Assembly (NCBI RefSeq): GCF_001904655.1
Contig: NZ_MRCC01000011.1
Location: 62,001 to 126,000 of the forward strand
DNA: 64,000 nucleotides
Direction: 5' to 3'
Origin: Chroogloeocystis siderophila 5.2 s.c.1
Lineage (GTDB): Bacteria > Cyanobacteriota > Cyanobacteriia > Cyanobacteriales > Chroococcidiopsidaceae
In this document: one piece after another, positions 17,656 through 27,700 of the stretch
Layout of the letters: each line of letters starts with the position of its first letter
Numbering within the stretch: position 1 is the stretch's first letter
Made by a program: the position numbers and the translations under genes
The notes under the pieces: model-generated
Told to the model about the DNA's origin: nothing
The model's database searches: none
Seen by the model: only the letters and a program-made list of their open reading frames with translations

Positions 17656-19128
17656 GTGTTGCTCATGAATTACTCTGCTGCAAAAAGTCAACATATTCTA
17701 GGTGGAACAATCCGCATTTTTTTAGCAGAAGCGTTGTTGTTACCAACAGGAATCGTAACTGCGGGCTTTCTGACGCGGCAATTTGGTCCTGAAGGATATG
17801 GTTTATTTACACTTGCTGCAACGCTGATTGCTTGGGTAGAGTGGAGTGTAACGTCGGTTTTTACTCGCACGACGATTAAGTTTGTGGGCGAAGCTGATGA
17901 TTGGCATCCTGTCGCAACGACAGTACTGCGGTTACATCTCGCTGTGGGTTGCGCGGCGATGTTACTCGTTTGGTTGTGTGCTTATCCAATTGCTAATTTA
18001 CTCGACGAGCGGGCGATCGCGATGTATTTAATTTTGTTTGCGATCGACATTCCATTGTTTTGCTTGGCGTATGCACACCGCAGTATCCTGGTTGGTATTG
18101 GTGGTTTTAATCAACGCGCGAACGCTACTGCTGGGCGTTGGATTGCACGATTGCTGCTTATTTTACTCTTAGTTGAGCTAGGGCTTTCGATTCCTGGGGC
18201 AATTCTGAGTACAATCGGAGCCTCAATTGTCGAACTTGCAATTAGTCGTTGCTACATTCGTCCTTCGCTCTTGACTCACTCTAGCTTTCCCCCACGGCAA
18301 TTAGCTAACTATGCTGTACCGCTGTTTATGTTTGCGCTGTCAATGCGTCTTTATGACAAGCTTGATTTATTTGCACTCAAAGTTCTCGGCGGTACCGCAG
18401 CCGAAGCAGGGTTTTATGGTGCTGCCCAAAACTTATCATTAATTCCAGGGATTTTTTCCCTCTCGTTCTCACCACTTTTGCTTTCTAGTCTTAGTCGTAC
18501 TCTGCACAACGGTGACATAGAATCGGCAAAAAAGATGAGTCAAAATGCGTTGCGTGCGATCGTTGCGATATTAACCGTCGCTGGAATGATTGCTGGTGCT
18601 GCACCAGAAATCGTGCAATTAATTTTTGGCAATGCATTCTTATCAACTGCACCATTATTAGCCATTTTAATTTTTGGCGCGATCGCGTTAGCAATGATTT
18701 CAACAACAACAGCCATTCTAACCGCTGCAAGTAAACCTAATTGGACTTTTGTGCTAACTGCACCATTAGTTCCTTTAGCCGTTGTTGGGTATACATTAGT
18801 TATCCCTCTTTGGGGTGCAATTGGTGCAGCTTGGGTATTTACATTATGCGCCACATTCGGTGCAGCCGTGACAGTAGGGGCAGTTTACTATCTTTTACAC
18901 GTGCTTCCTCCTGCGAGCACGGTATTGAGAAGTTGTTTAATTTGTGCGAGTGTTTACGCTATTGCAGCAATTGTACCGACACAGGGTTTACTACTATTAC
19001 TCAAGCTATTCGGCATTACACTCTTAATTCCTTTATTGTTCTGGTTACTCGGTGAATTTAGCCAAGCCGAAATTTATCAAATTATTTTGCTACTTAAGTC
19101 CAAATTAAAGCATCAAAAATCGCATTAA
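17656..19128 (+). CDS. Wzx-like polysaccharide flippase (MOP superfamily)
   Basis: A 490-residue integral membrane protein with about 12-14 helices, opening with GGTIRIFLAEALLLPTGIVTAGFLTRQFGPEGYGLF, the typical start of MATE-like lipid-linked oligosaccharide flippases. A charged DKLDLFALKVLGG segment lies in the middle. It should move the lipid-linked glycan made by the neighbouring glycosyltransferases across the plasma membrane. The start is GTG 17656 or ATG 17665; neither is clearly favoured. Its presence with four GT2 genes indicates Wzx/Wzy-type export, but no clear Wzy polymerase or Wzz is in the window. Confidence 0.87.
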   Translation: MLLMNYSAAKSQHILGGTIRIFLAEALLLPTGIVTAGFLTRQFGPEGYGLFTLAATLIAWVEWSVTSVFTRTTIKFVGEADDWHPVATTVLRLHLAVGCAAMLLVWLCAYPIANLLDERAIAMYLILFAIDIPLFCLAYAHRSILVGIGGFNQRANATAGRWIARLLLILLLVELGLSIPGAILSTIGASIVELAISRCYIRPSLLTHSSFPPRQLANYAVPLFMFALSMRLYDKLDLFALKVLGGTAAEAGFYGAAQNLSLIPGIFSLSFSPLLLSSLSRTLHNGDIESAKKMSQNALRAIVAILTVAGMIAGAAPEIVQLIFGNAFLSTAPLLAILIFGAIALAMISTTTAILTAASKPNWTFVLTAPLVPLAVVGYTLVIPLWGAIGAAWVFTLCATFGAAVTVGAVYYLLHVLPPASTVLRSCLICASVYAIAAIVPTQGLLLLLKLFGITLLIPLLFWLLGEFSQAEIYQIILLLKSKLKHQKSH

Positions 19129-19140
19129 TCTTAATTACTA

Positions 19141-20064
19141 ATGTCCCACGAATCAAAATTATTTGTTTCTGTCATTATTCCAGTATTTAATGATGCTAAG
19201 CGCTTAAAGCTTTGTCTAAGCGCGTTGGAAAAACAAACTTATCCACAAACACTCTATGAAGTTATTGTAGTTGACAATGCTTCTGACCTAGAACAAAATA
19301 TTGCTAGCGTAGTTGCTCAGTTTAAACAGACAAAGACTGTTTACGAACATTCTCCAGGTTCTTATGCGGCGCGTAATAAAGGCATGTCGCTCGCTCAAGG
19401 TGAAGTTGTTGCCTTTACAGATGCTGATTGTATTCCTACACTAAATTGGATTGAAAACGGCGTAAGAAATCTTGTAGGAACGCCAAATTGTGGCTTAGTC
19501 GCAGGTAAGATAGAAATCTTTTTCAAAAACCCACGACGGCTAACAGCGGTAGAACTCTACGAAAGTATTATGGCACTACCGCAGCGAGAATTTCTCGAAA
19601 AACATCACTATGGTGCAACAGCAAATGTTTTTACTTGGAAAAGTGTGATTGAGCAAGTAGGAGTTTTTGACGCTAGCTTAAAATCGAGTGGTGATGTTGA
19701 ATGGGGACAGCGTGTAGCTAAATATGGTTATAAACAAGTTTATGCAGAAGATACCTGTGTTGCTCATCCAGCTAGATCTTCTTGGCGTGAACTTTACAAA
19801 AGAAGCATTCGACACGCTGGCGGTTTTTATGATTTACAAGTGAAAACTTCTAAAACATTTTGGGAAAGAAATCATAAGTTTTTTGTTAGCTTATTTCAAG
19901 ATCTCACACCACCTTTAAATTTTACATTAAATGTATTTTTGGATTCCAGATTAGAAAATTTCACACAGAAAGCCAAAGTTTCTTCTGTCATGTTTTTTAT
20001 TCGATACGTGAGTGCTTGGGAGAAAATAAGATTGAAATTTGGTGGAGATTCAGCAAGAGAGTAG
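19141..20064 (+). CDS. Family 2 glycosyltransferase
   Basis: A 307-residue GT2 enzyme without evident membrane helices. SVIIPVFNDAKRLKLCLSAL (residues 10-29) opens the GT-A fold, IVVDNAS is the nucleotide-binding strand, and VAFTDADCIPTLNWI (about 97-111) holds the DxD. The later SSGDVEWGQRVAKYGYKQVYAED carries the conserved acidic catalytic patch, and RHAGGFY follows. Starts 12 bp after the flippase stop. Role: one step in the same cell-surface glycan. Confidence 0.88.
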   Translation: MSHESKLFVSVIIPVFNDAKRLKLCLSALEKQTYPQTLYEVIVVDNASDLEQNIASVVAQFKQTKTVYEHSPGSYAARNKGMSLAQGEVVAFTDADCIPTLNWIENGVRNLVGTPNCGLVAGKIEIFFKNPRRLTAVELYESIMALPQREFLEKHHYGATANVFTWKSVIEQVGVFDASLKSSGDVEWGQRVAKYGYKQVYAEDTCVAHPARSSWRELYKRSIRHAGGFYDLQVKTSKTFWERNHKFFVSLFQDLTPPLNFTLNVFLDSRLENFTQKAKVSSVMFFIRYVSAWEKIRLKFGGDSARE

Positions 20065-20091
20065 TTTTTGTAAAAACTTAGTGGCTAGCTT

Positions 20092-21018
20092 ATGACATCA
20101 TCAACGAATCAAGAACTTTTATTCTCTATTATTATTCCTACTTATGCTCGCCCTGATCGCCTAAAAAATTGTCTACACGCGATCGCGCAACTTGATTATC
20201 CACGCGATCGCTTTGAGGTGATTGTCGTAGATGACGGTAGTCCAATGTCGTTAGAACTTGTGGTGAAACCTTTTAGCAATCAGTTTACGCTGACACTATT
20301 GAAGGAAGTTAATTCGGGACCAGCAACCGCACGTAATCATGGTGCTGCAAAAGCTAACGGGAAGTTTCTTGTTTTTACTGACGATGACTGCATGCCAGTT
20401 TCTAGTTGGTTAACTGCCCTAGAGAAGTGCTTTGAAACAGCGCCAGAGTGTTTAATTGGTGGAAAGATATTGAATGCTTTAACCGATAACCTGTGTTCAA
20501 CAGCAAGTCAGTTGTTAATTGATTATTTGTACGCCTATTACAACTCTACTGCACAGCAAGCACAGTTTTTTGCTTCTAATAATTTTGCTGTACCCGCGAA
20601 ACTGTTTCGTAGTTTAGGTGGTTTTGATACTACTTTTCCGTTAGCCGCAGGCGAAGATCGGGAATTTTGTGATCGCTGGTTATACTCTGGTTACTCAATG
20701 CTTTATGCTCCAGAAGTTCAAGTTTACCACGCGCATAAATTATCACTACGTTCATTTTGGCGTCAGCACTTCAATTATGGACGTGGCGCTTTTTATTTCC
20801 ACCAAGCGCGATCGCGGCGTAATGTAGAGCAAATTGAAATTGAGCCGCTATCATTTTATTTTAATTTATTGCGATATCCGTTATCAGTGCGATCGCAGCA
20901 TCCCGTAGTGTTATCTATTTTCTTTGTTATATCTCAAATAGCGAACATTACTGGATTTTTTTGGGAACGCTCTCATCAAAAATATAAAGATTTAACAACT
21001 TCACAAACTGTAGCATAA
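20092..21018 (+). CDS. Family 2 glycosyltransferase
   Basis: A 308-residue GT2 enzyme. FSIIIPTYARPDRLKNCL opens the domain, VIVVDDGS is the donor-binding motif, VFTDDDCMPVSSWL the DxD, and LAAGEDREFCDRWLYSGYSM the catalytic ED. HKLSLRSFWRQHFNYGRGAF is a frequent C-terminal motif in this subfamily. It follows the previous gene by 27 bp. Cytoplasmic or peripherally membrane-bound. Confidence 0.88.
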   Translation: MTSSTNQELLFSIIIPTYARPDRLKNCLHAIAQLDYPRDRFEVIVVDDGSPMSLELVVKPFSNQFTLTLLKEVNSGPATARNHGAAKANGKFLVFTDDDCMPVSSWLTALEKCFETAPECLIGGKILNALTDNLCSTASQLLIDYLYAYYNSTAQQAQFFASNNFAVPAKLFRSLGGFDTTFPLAAGEDREFCDRWLYSGYSMLYAPEVQVYHAHKLSLRSFWRQHFNYGRGAFYFHQARSRRNVEQIEIEPLSFYFNLLRYPLSVRSQHPVVLSIFFVISQIANITGFFWERSHQKYKDLTTSQTVA

Positions 21019-21038
21019 CTATTAATTACACAATAATT

Positions 21039-22622
21039 ATGTCAGCCTTGAAAACTGTTTCTTGTTTCTCTCGCAAAGAGCCTATTTTTACTTTTTGGCT
21101 CGTATTTTTATTTTTCTCTATTAGTCTCTTGAGTATTCTCAGTCATGAGATGTGGCTAGATGAACTCCAAGCATGGCTTATCGCTAGAGATAGCACCTCT
21201 ATTGTTGATTTATTTCACAACCTCAGATATGAAGGACATCCAGGATTATGGCATCTTAATTTGTACTTTATTAGCCAATTTACACATAATCCAACTGCTA
21301 TGCAGTTCTTTCATCTTATTATTGCTACCCTAAGTGTTTATATTTTTGTCAAATATTCACCTTTTAATAAACTGCAAAAAATATTATTCATTTTTGGATA
21401 TTTTCCATTATATGAATACAATGTTATTAGTCGAAATTATAATTTAGGTGTACTATTTTTATTTGTTTTTTGCACACTATTTCCTAAACGGAGTAAGAGT
21501 TATACAATACTAGCATTTCTTCTGGCTGCTTTAGCAAATGTGAATGTTTATAGCTTTCTTATTTCTATTTGCTTATTTTTAACCTTAGTACTTGATTTTA
21601 TTAGTAATAGTCAGATTCGTAAAAGTTTTCAATATAAAAAACAAAATCTTTTAATAAGTCTTGCGTTATTGGCGTTTGGGTATATAGCTGCACTTATTCA
21701 AATCATTCCTCCTGATAATGCTAAGTTTACAGGAACCACGCAAATTTTTAATGAGTCTAATAGTGTAATAAACACAATCAAGCATTTATCCTACGTTTTG
21801 ATGACTGTTTGGCGAAGCTACGTTCCTCTACCAAATTTTTTGGATTATCACTTTTGGAATACTAATATACTTATTGAAGGTGCTGGCTCATTTAGAGTCA
21901 TCGCGCTTCTTTTTTCTTTGTGTTTATTACTATTTTCTACAGCTATTTTTATTCAAAAGCCAATTATACTTTTTCTATACACCTCAGGAACTTTTGCAAT
22001 TTTACTTTTTACTTACACAAAGTTTTCAGGATATTTAAGACATCACGGTCATTTATTCATTTTATTTATAGCGTGCTTATGGCTTGCTAATTATTATCAT
22101 AAATCATACTTTTTCGGAAAAAGAATTATCAACTTTTCACAAAAGTTGACTAAATACAAAAAACAAATTTTAACAATTATTTTGTACTTTCATGTATTTG
22201 CTAGTATATTTGCAGTGAGTATGGATATGTTACATCCTTTTTCTGCGAGTAAGCAAGTTGCTCAATTTATTAAAAATCAGCAATTGGATAAAGTATTAAT
22301 TATAGGTAGTAGAGATTATTCTTTAGCTCCCGTTTCTGCTTTACTTAATCAAAACATATTTTATTTAGAAAGTAATAGCTTAGGAAGTTTTATCAATTGG
22401 AATCAGCGAAGAGATTTAGATGAAGCTAGCTTTATGCATAATCTAAAAGCGGCTGTTTCGCTTCATAGTAAAAATTCTATAGTTCTTGTTCTCAATTATG
22501 AGCTTTATGAGCAAGCTTATCAATTTTTTGATGTATCACCTTTATTTAAATCAAGTCAAAGTATTGTGCATGGCGAAAATTATTACTTATACTTATTAGA
22601 AAGTAAACAAAAGTCCAATTAG
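21039..22622 (+). CDS. Multi-pass membrane protein, GT39/GT83-like
   Basis: A 527-residue protein with about 10-12 membrane helices. The first periplasmic loop contains LSHEMWLDELQAWLIARD, similar in layout to the first loop of polyprenol-phosphate-dependent GT-C enzymes (ArnT, PMT), where an Asp is catalytic; VISRNYNLGVLFLF follows. A soluble C-terminal part (about 395-527) is predicted. Base composition is visibly more AT-rich than that of the neighbours, suggesting separate ancestry. Last gene of the glycan cluster, 20 bp after the preceding GT2. It may add a sugar on the outer side or act as a polymerase; the function is inferred. Confidence 0.68.
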   Translation: MSALKTVSCFSRKEPIFTFWLVFLFFSISLLSILSHEMWLDELQAWLIARDSTSIVDLFHNLRYEGHPGLWHLNLYFISQFTHNPTAMQFFHLIIATLSVYIFVKYSPFNKLQKILFIFGYFPLYEYNVISRNYNLGVLFLFVFCTLFPKRSKSYTILAFLLAALANVNVYSFLISICLFLTLVLDFISNSQIRKSFQYKKQNLLISLALLAFGYIAALIQIIPPDNAKFTGTTQIFNESNSVINTIKHLSYVLMTVWRSYVPLPNFLDYHFWNTNILIEGAGSFRVIALLFSLCLLLFSTAIFIQKPIILFLYTSGTFAILLFTYTKFSGYLRHHGHLFILFIACLWLANYYHKSYFFGKRIINFSQKLTKYKKQILTIILYFHVFASIFAVSMDMLHPFSASKQVAQFIKNQQLDKVLIIGSRDYSLAPVSALLNQNIFYLESNSLGSFINWNQRRDLDEASFMHNLKAAVSLHSKNSIVLVLNYELYEQAYQFFDVSPLFKSSQSIVHGENYYLYLLESKQKSN

Positions 22623-22669
22623 CCTCTAAATAGAAAAATTATAAGTAAAGCCTGAAATGATGAATATTA

Positions 22670-22834
22670 GACTTCCTGCATGAATCCCAGATGTCCTGCG
22701 ACTTTCTTCAGGGCTACTCAAATAAAGTGTGCCTTCGCACACTGAAATAAGCGTTTTATCAATAATTACACAGAGGTAAACAGGGGGTTTATTTAGCCGC
22801 AAATTAATTCACACTTCTCTTTATGCAGGAGGTC
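22670..22834. repeat. MITE-like element, copy A
   Basis: About 165 bp bounded by imperfect 15-bp terminal inverted repeats: GACTTCCTGCATGAA (22670-22684) and TTTATGCAGGAGGTC (22820-22834), 13 of 15 matching. Internal landmarks are GGGCTACTCAAATAAAGTGT, an AAGTGTGcctTCGCACACT hairpin and GCAAATTAATTCACAC. The same element lies inverted at 43909-44072 and, degenerate, at about 46905-47047 and 55063-55150. No open frame. Confidence 0.72.
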
Positions 22835-22896
22835 TGTTAATTCTATTGACTCTTGAAAAGACCAAAAATTATTTTCAACTAAGTTGTCGTATATTC

Positions 22897-24627
22897 TCAA
22901 AAAGGTTGATAACGTAAAGAGAAGTAAAAACCATTGTCTTGTAAGGAGTTTCCTTGGTTGGTGACTGCAATTAAAGGAATACCATAATCAAGGCGAAGCG
23001 CTAGACTTGGGCTGACTAACCAATGTAAGCCCACTCCTAAACCAGCAAGTGTTGCAGGATCAGGGTTGGGAAAGCGATTATTCCAAGCTGTACCGATTTC
23101 AACAAAGGGTGCTATTTGTAGTCGATTTGGATCGGATGTTAGTGGAAAACGAACTTCTACTGAACCTAAGATGGCATTGTCTGCAACTATTTGATTTTGA
23201 CCGTAGCCTCGGACGGTATCTACTCCACCAAGACCGAATCTTTCTAGTGATAGTAACGAGTCTGGTGTCAACTGTGCATCAATGCGAGAGAGTAAAACAA
23301 TTCTAGTTGATAGTTGCTGCACCCATTGAAATTGTCCTAACCAACTAAAAAATTGCCCATCAGTACCAGTATCGTTAATTGTTGCATCAAACGCATCAAT
23401 GCCAAAACTAAATTGCGATCGCGCGGCTAAGACTCGTGTTGTCCCACGATCTACCCAATCTTGAGCAAAGCGTATTACACTCACTCGTGATTCTCCATTG
23501 TCAGGTCCTTCATTAAAGGAAAATGGTTCGCCAAGTAAAAAGGTACGACTGCGACGCAGATCAAATGCTAAAGATAATCCAAATTCGTTGGTAGGAGTTT
23601 GTGAAACAGGCTGACGAAATGACAGTGACAAGGTGCGGGTATCGCTTTTGATATCGAAATCGCGAAAAGGATCTTCAATAATCCGGCTATCACTGTTACC
23701 GTAACGTAAAGCAAGTGTACCATTGCTGGCATTTACGGGAATTGTATAGTTAATGTCATAAATATTGAGTCCTTCGGTAATTCCATACTCTGCACTCAAG
23801 CGATCGCCAAATCCTAATAGATTATTGTGGGTTGCAAATACACTTCCTTGTAGCGAACCAATGCTAGGAGACTGACGATTATCTGTATTCAAGCCAGCAG
23901 TGAAGGGAGGATTTTCTTGCAGACTGACTTGCAACACATTGCGCCCAGCGGTACTTCCTGCGGTTAATTCTGCATTGACTTGACGAATTAAGGGATCAAT
24001 TTGCAATAGTTGTAATACACGTTCTAGGCGTTGTTGATTGACGGGTGTTTTGGTTGCAAGTTCTAAACGCGATCGCACATATTCTGATCGCAACCTTTGT
24101 AATCCATCAACATTAATACGTTCGAGTTCGCCTTCAACAACTTGGATTGTAACAATACCACTAGTAATATCTTGGTTTACAGGCAAAAATGCACCAGAGG
24201 TGACATAGCCATTATTGATATATAGCTGAGTAATATCGGTACGTAGCTGAATTAAATCTTCAAAAGTGACTTCACGGTTTGTGAAAGCTTGAGTTAGTTC
24301 AGCAATTTCGTCTTGTAAAACTGTGCTTCCTAGTACTTCTACTTTGTTGACAACAAAGCGATCGCCTATCGGAGGAGGAGTTTCGGGTGATGGAGTTGGG
24401 GGAACTTCTAATCTCGGTGCGGGTGATGGTAATTCTGGGGGTGTTTGGGGTGGTTGCGGCGGTTGAGGAATCGTGCGTTCGATTGTTTCTGGTGTATCGG
24501 GTGGAAGCGTGACTCCTGACGGTGGAGATTGTGCTAAGACACTTTTGGTAATGAGAATGGGGATAATGCTTAGGGCGATCGCTATTCCTTTCTCAGTTTG
24601 AAGTTTACCAAGAATATCAATATTCAT
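22897..24627 (-). CDS. Two-partner secretion outer-membrane transporter (TpsB, ShlB/FhaC type)
   Basis: A 576-residue Omp85-superfamily transporter that exports the TpsA passenger across the outer membrane. A signal peptide (ISIIPILITKSVLAQS) is followed by a Pro-rich linker, a POTRA_2 domain from about residue 88 (FVVNKVEVLGSTVLQDEI) ending near GIVTIQVVEGELERI, a second POTRA, and a 16-strand barrel. The L6 signature VRGYG is present, and the last strand ends FYFSLRYQPF with a terminal Phe for BAM recognition. It lies 120 bp after tpsA1 on the same strand. As the only TpsB here it may also serve TpsA2. Confidence 0.93.
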   Translation of the reverse strand: MNIDILGKLQTEKGIAIALSIIPILITKSVLAQSPPSGVTLPPDTPETIERTIPQPPQPPQTPPELPSPAPRLEVPPTPSPETPPPIGDRFVVNKVEVLGSTVLQDEIAELTQAFTNREVTFEDLIQLRTDITQLYINNGYVTSGAFLPVNQDITSGIVTIQVVEGELERINVDGLQRLRSEYVRSRLELATKTPVNQQRLERVLQLLQIDPLIRQVNAELTAGSTAGRNVLQVSLQENPPFTAGLNTDNRQSPSIGSLQGSVFATHNNLLGFGDRLSAEYGITEGLNIYDINYTIPVNASNGTLALRYGNSDSRIIEDPFRDFDIKSDTRTLSLSFRQPVSQTPTNEFGLSLAFDLRRSRTFLLGEPFSFNEGPDNGESRVSVIRFAQDWVDRGTTRVLAARSQFSFGIDAFDATINDTGTDGQFFSWLGQFQWVQQLSTRIVLLSRIDAQLTPDSLLSLERFGLGGVDTVRGYGQNQIVADNAILGSVEVRFPLTSDPNRLQIAPFVEIGTAWNNRFPNPDPATLAGLGVGLHWLVSPSLALRLDYGIPLIAVTNQGNSLQDNGFYFSLRYQPF

Positions 24628-24747
24628 TTATTAAATTTTATTCAGTAATTTTGCTGAACTTTTATTATTTTTAGCTTTAATTTATACAGCAAAATACTAT
24701 ATAAAAAATGTTCATTTTTATACTTTTTAACAAAAAGCTACGAACGA

Positions 24748-27700
24748 CTAAGAACATTCACGACTCAGAATCAATTGCCCGTTACTCAAGCGGTATACAG
24801 CTTGCGGTTCAACAATAGGATCTCCTAGTTGCCATGTACGAGAGCTTGTATCAGATACTGAACGCACACTTCCAGTAGAATATGTAGAGGCTGCTTGCTC
24901 TCCTGGACGACTTGGCAAACCACCAGCACCTGTAATAAGAAAACTACCTGCTTGGTTGCGACTACGCGCTACACAACTATTTGCGACTAAAGTTTCTGTA
25001 TTAGTTAAGTTTGCTGGCAGTTCTGTCAGGCTATTTTGAATAAAACTAACATCGGGAATATCAACAACACCTGCGACTGCACCAGTGGCATTAATATCGG
25101 CGCGGTTATTGCTATCTAGGGTATTTGGGTCACTATTAACTGCGGCTGGTTGAAAGTTTTCACCAAAAAATACGGGGGTATTAAGAGTGATATTACCACC
25201 GCGACCATCTTGAGCAAAGGCAAGAATATCGCTGTCATCGAATGCGAGGATTGAGTTAGCAGTTAAGGTGATGTTACCACCGCCACCAGTACCACTAGCA
25301 ACATTGGTTTGAATGTCACTGTCACCATGCAGGCGGATATCTTGGGCTGTAATAAATATTTCCCCACCACTAGCTTGAGAAGCATTAGTCAAGATTTCTC
25401 CATTATTGGCTTGTAATGTGCCTTGTACGTCAAGTTCAATATTCCCAGCGTCTTGCTGTCCTTGACTTTGGGTAGTTATAAGTCCCTGTTCTCTAATACT
25501 TAACTGTCCGGTACTAATCTTTAAATTACCACCTCTACCAGTACTATTTGAACCAACAGCAGCACTTAATTCACTTCTTAACTGACCATCAGCAGAAATT
25601 CCCACTATTTCTAAAGAACCTGGTGCATTGATTTGCAATGTTCCGGCATTACCTGTACCATCAGTTTGAACCGATACCCGCGCTCCACCTCTCACGCTCA
25701 TCCGTTCAGTTGTGATGGTGAGATCTCCCCCGTTACCAATTGCCCCTCTTTCGACCCCAGCACTAACAGTACTGCGTAATCCGTTGTTAGTAGTACCAAT
25801 AACTAATAAATCGCTAGCTTGTATGCGTAACTCTCCCGCGTTTCCTCTTGCATATGTAGAAACTGATACTCTACCTCCGTCCCTAACGCTTAACTGTTGC
25901 GTGTGAAGTGTTAAATTTCCGCTATTACCTGTAATGGCTTCTGGGCTGGCAGGGGTATACACCTCCGGTGGACTAACATCAGCCCCTAAAAAGCTAGGTG
26001 CGTTATTTTGGTTTGTACCGACAACTTCCACAAAGTCTTTGGCATTAACAAAGATGTCACCACCATTACCTTCACCGGAAGTAGAAGCCTCAACACGCCC
26101 ACCATTTCGAATACTTAGTCGTTCAGTTGTAAGTGTAAGCTTACCGCCGTTACCTCTAGGAAGAACTTGAGAACGAGGATCTTGTATAATGCCAGCAAAG
26201 ATGCCTGTAAAGAATTCAGGATCAAGAGTATTGAATATCTGTATGTCGGCAGCATCAATTTCAAGTTCACCTGCATCTCCTTGCCCTAAAGTAGCGACTT
26301 GCACTTTGCTGCCATTGCTAATGCTCAAGCGTCCGGTTTCTAAAGTTAAGTTACCTCCACGTCCTTTACCTGTGTTTGGTTCAACTTGAGCGAGTAAACC
26401 GCCAGGAACGCCAGTTTGCCCATTTTCGCCAGCATATTCCCCATTCAGAACCACGGAGTCTGAAGCACGAACTGTTAGATTGCCTGCATTTCCGTTACCA
26501 GATGTAGAAGCAGATATTTGGGCACTGTCCAGACTCAAACTGCTAGTCTTGATTGTTAAATCACCCGCATTGCCTTGTCCATAGGTGTCAGTTGCGATAA
26601 ATCCTCCATCTCTCATAGAGAGTAAACCTGTAGAAATGCGAATATTGCCTCCTTCTCCTACGGCATTACGCTCTACAGTAGTTGAAATTTGACTTGGAAT
26701 TATTTCATTAACGTCTAGAGAGTTAGGACCAACTCCTTCCAAGATGACAGTATCGCGAGCCTCAATTGTGATACTGCCTGCATTGCCTTGATTCTCCGTA
26801 TCAGCAAGCAAGGCTGATCCGTCTTTAAGCACTAAAGAACCCGTAGAAATTCTAATATCACCTCCATTACCGACACTACCCCCAACGTCGCTGACCTCAT
26901 TGATGATCATCGAGTTTAATAACAATACCTGATCCTTTACTTGAATAACGATGTCTCCTGCGTTGCCTATACCAGAAGTCCAGCTACCAAGTTGAGCGCG
27001 ATTAGTGATGGATAGTGAGTTCGCAGAGATTTCAAGACCACCAACGCTACCTGTTCCACGAGCTCCTACAATGCTAAAAGCTCCACTTGGCGATCCATTT
27101 ATAACTCCATTCTCCCTTCCATCAAAAGACACTGAATCGCGGGCAGTTATTGTCACTTTGCCTGCATTTCCCTGTCCAAATGTAAGTGCCTGAATTTGTG
27201 CTCCATTTGTAACAAATAATGAACCAGTATCGATGGTTAAGTTGCCACCTTGACCTACTGCATTGGTATTTACATTTGCAGTTAACCATGAATTACCAAT
27301 GATTTCCACGGAGTCGCTTGCTTGTACAAACAAGTTATCGCCATTTCCTTGACCAAAAGTATCTGCTTGTACAAAACCATCCCTGATGCTCAGCCGCCCA
27401 GTTTCTATCGTGATGTCACCAGCATTGCCAGTACCTCGATGGACTTGATTTGTGAGGAAGCCTCCATCGGTAATTTCAACTGAATCTTTAGCTTTGATTA
27501 GTATATTGCTAGTATTTCCTTGTCCATTAACAACAGCTTGAACAGCTGCATTGTCTTGAATATTTAGTTGCTCCGCTTCTATATAGATGTTTCCACTATT
27601 GCCTAAGCCACCTAAGTATAAGGTGTTAAAAATACCAGAGTTGGCTATAGCGATCACTCCTTGTGCATCAAGAGTAATGTCTCCTGCTTGAGCGCCATTT

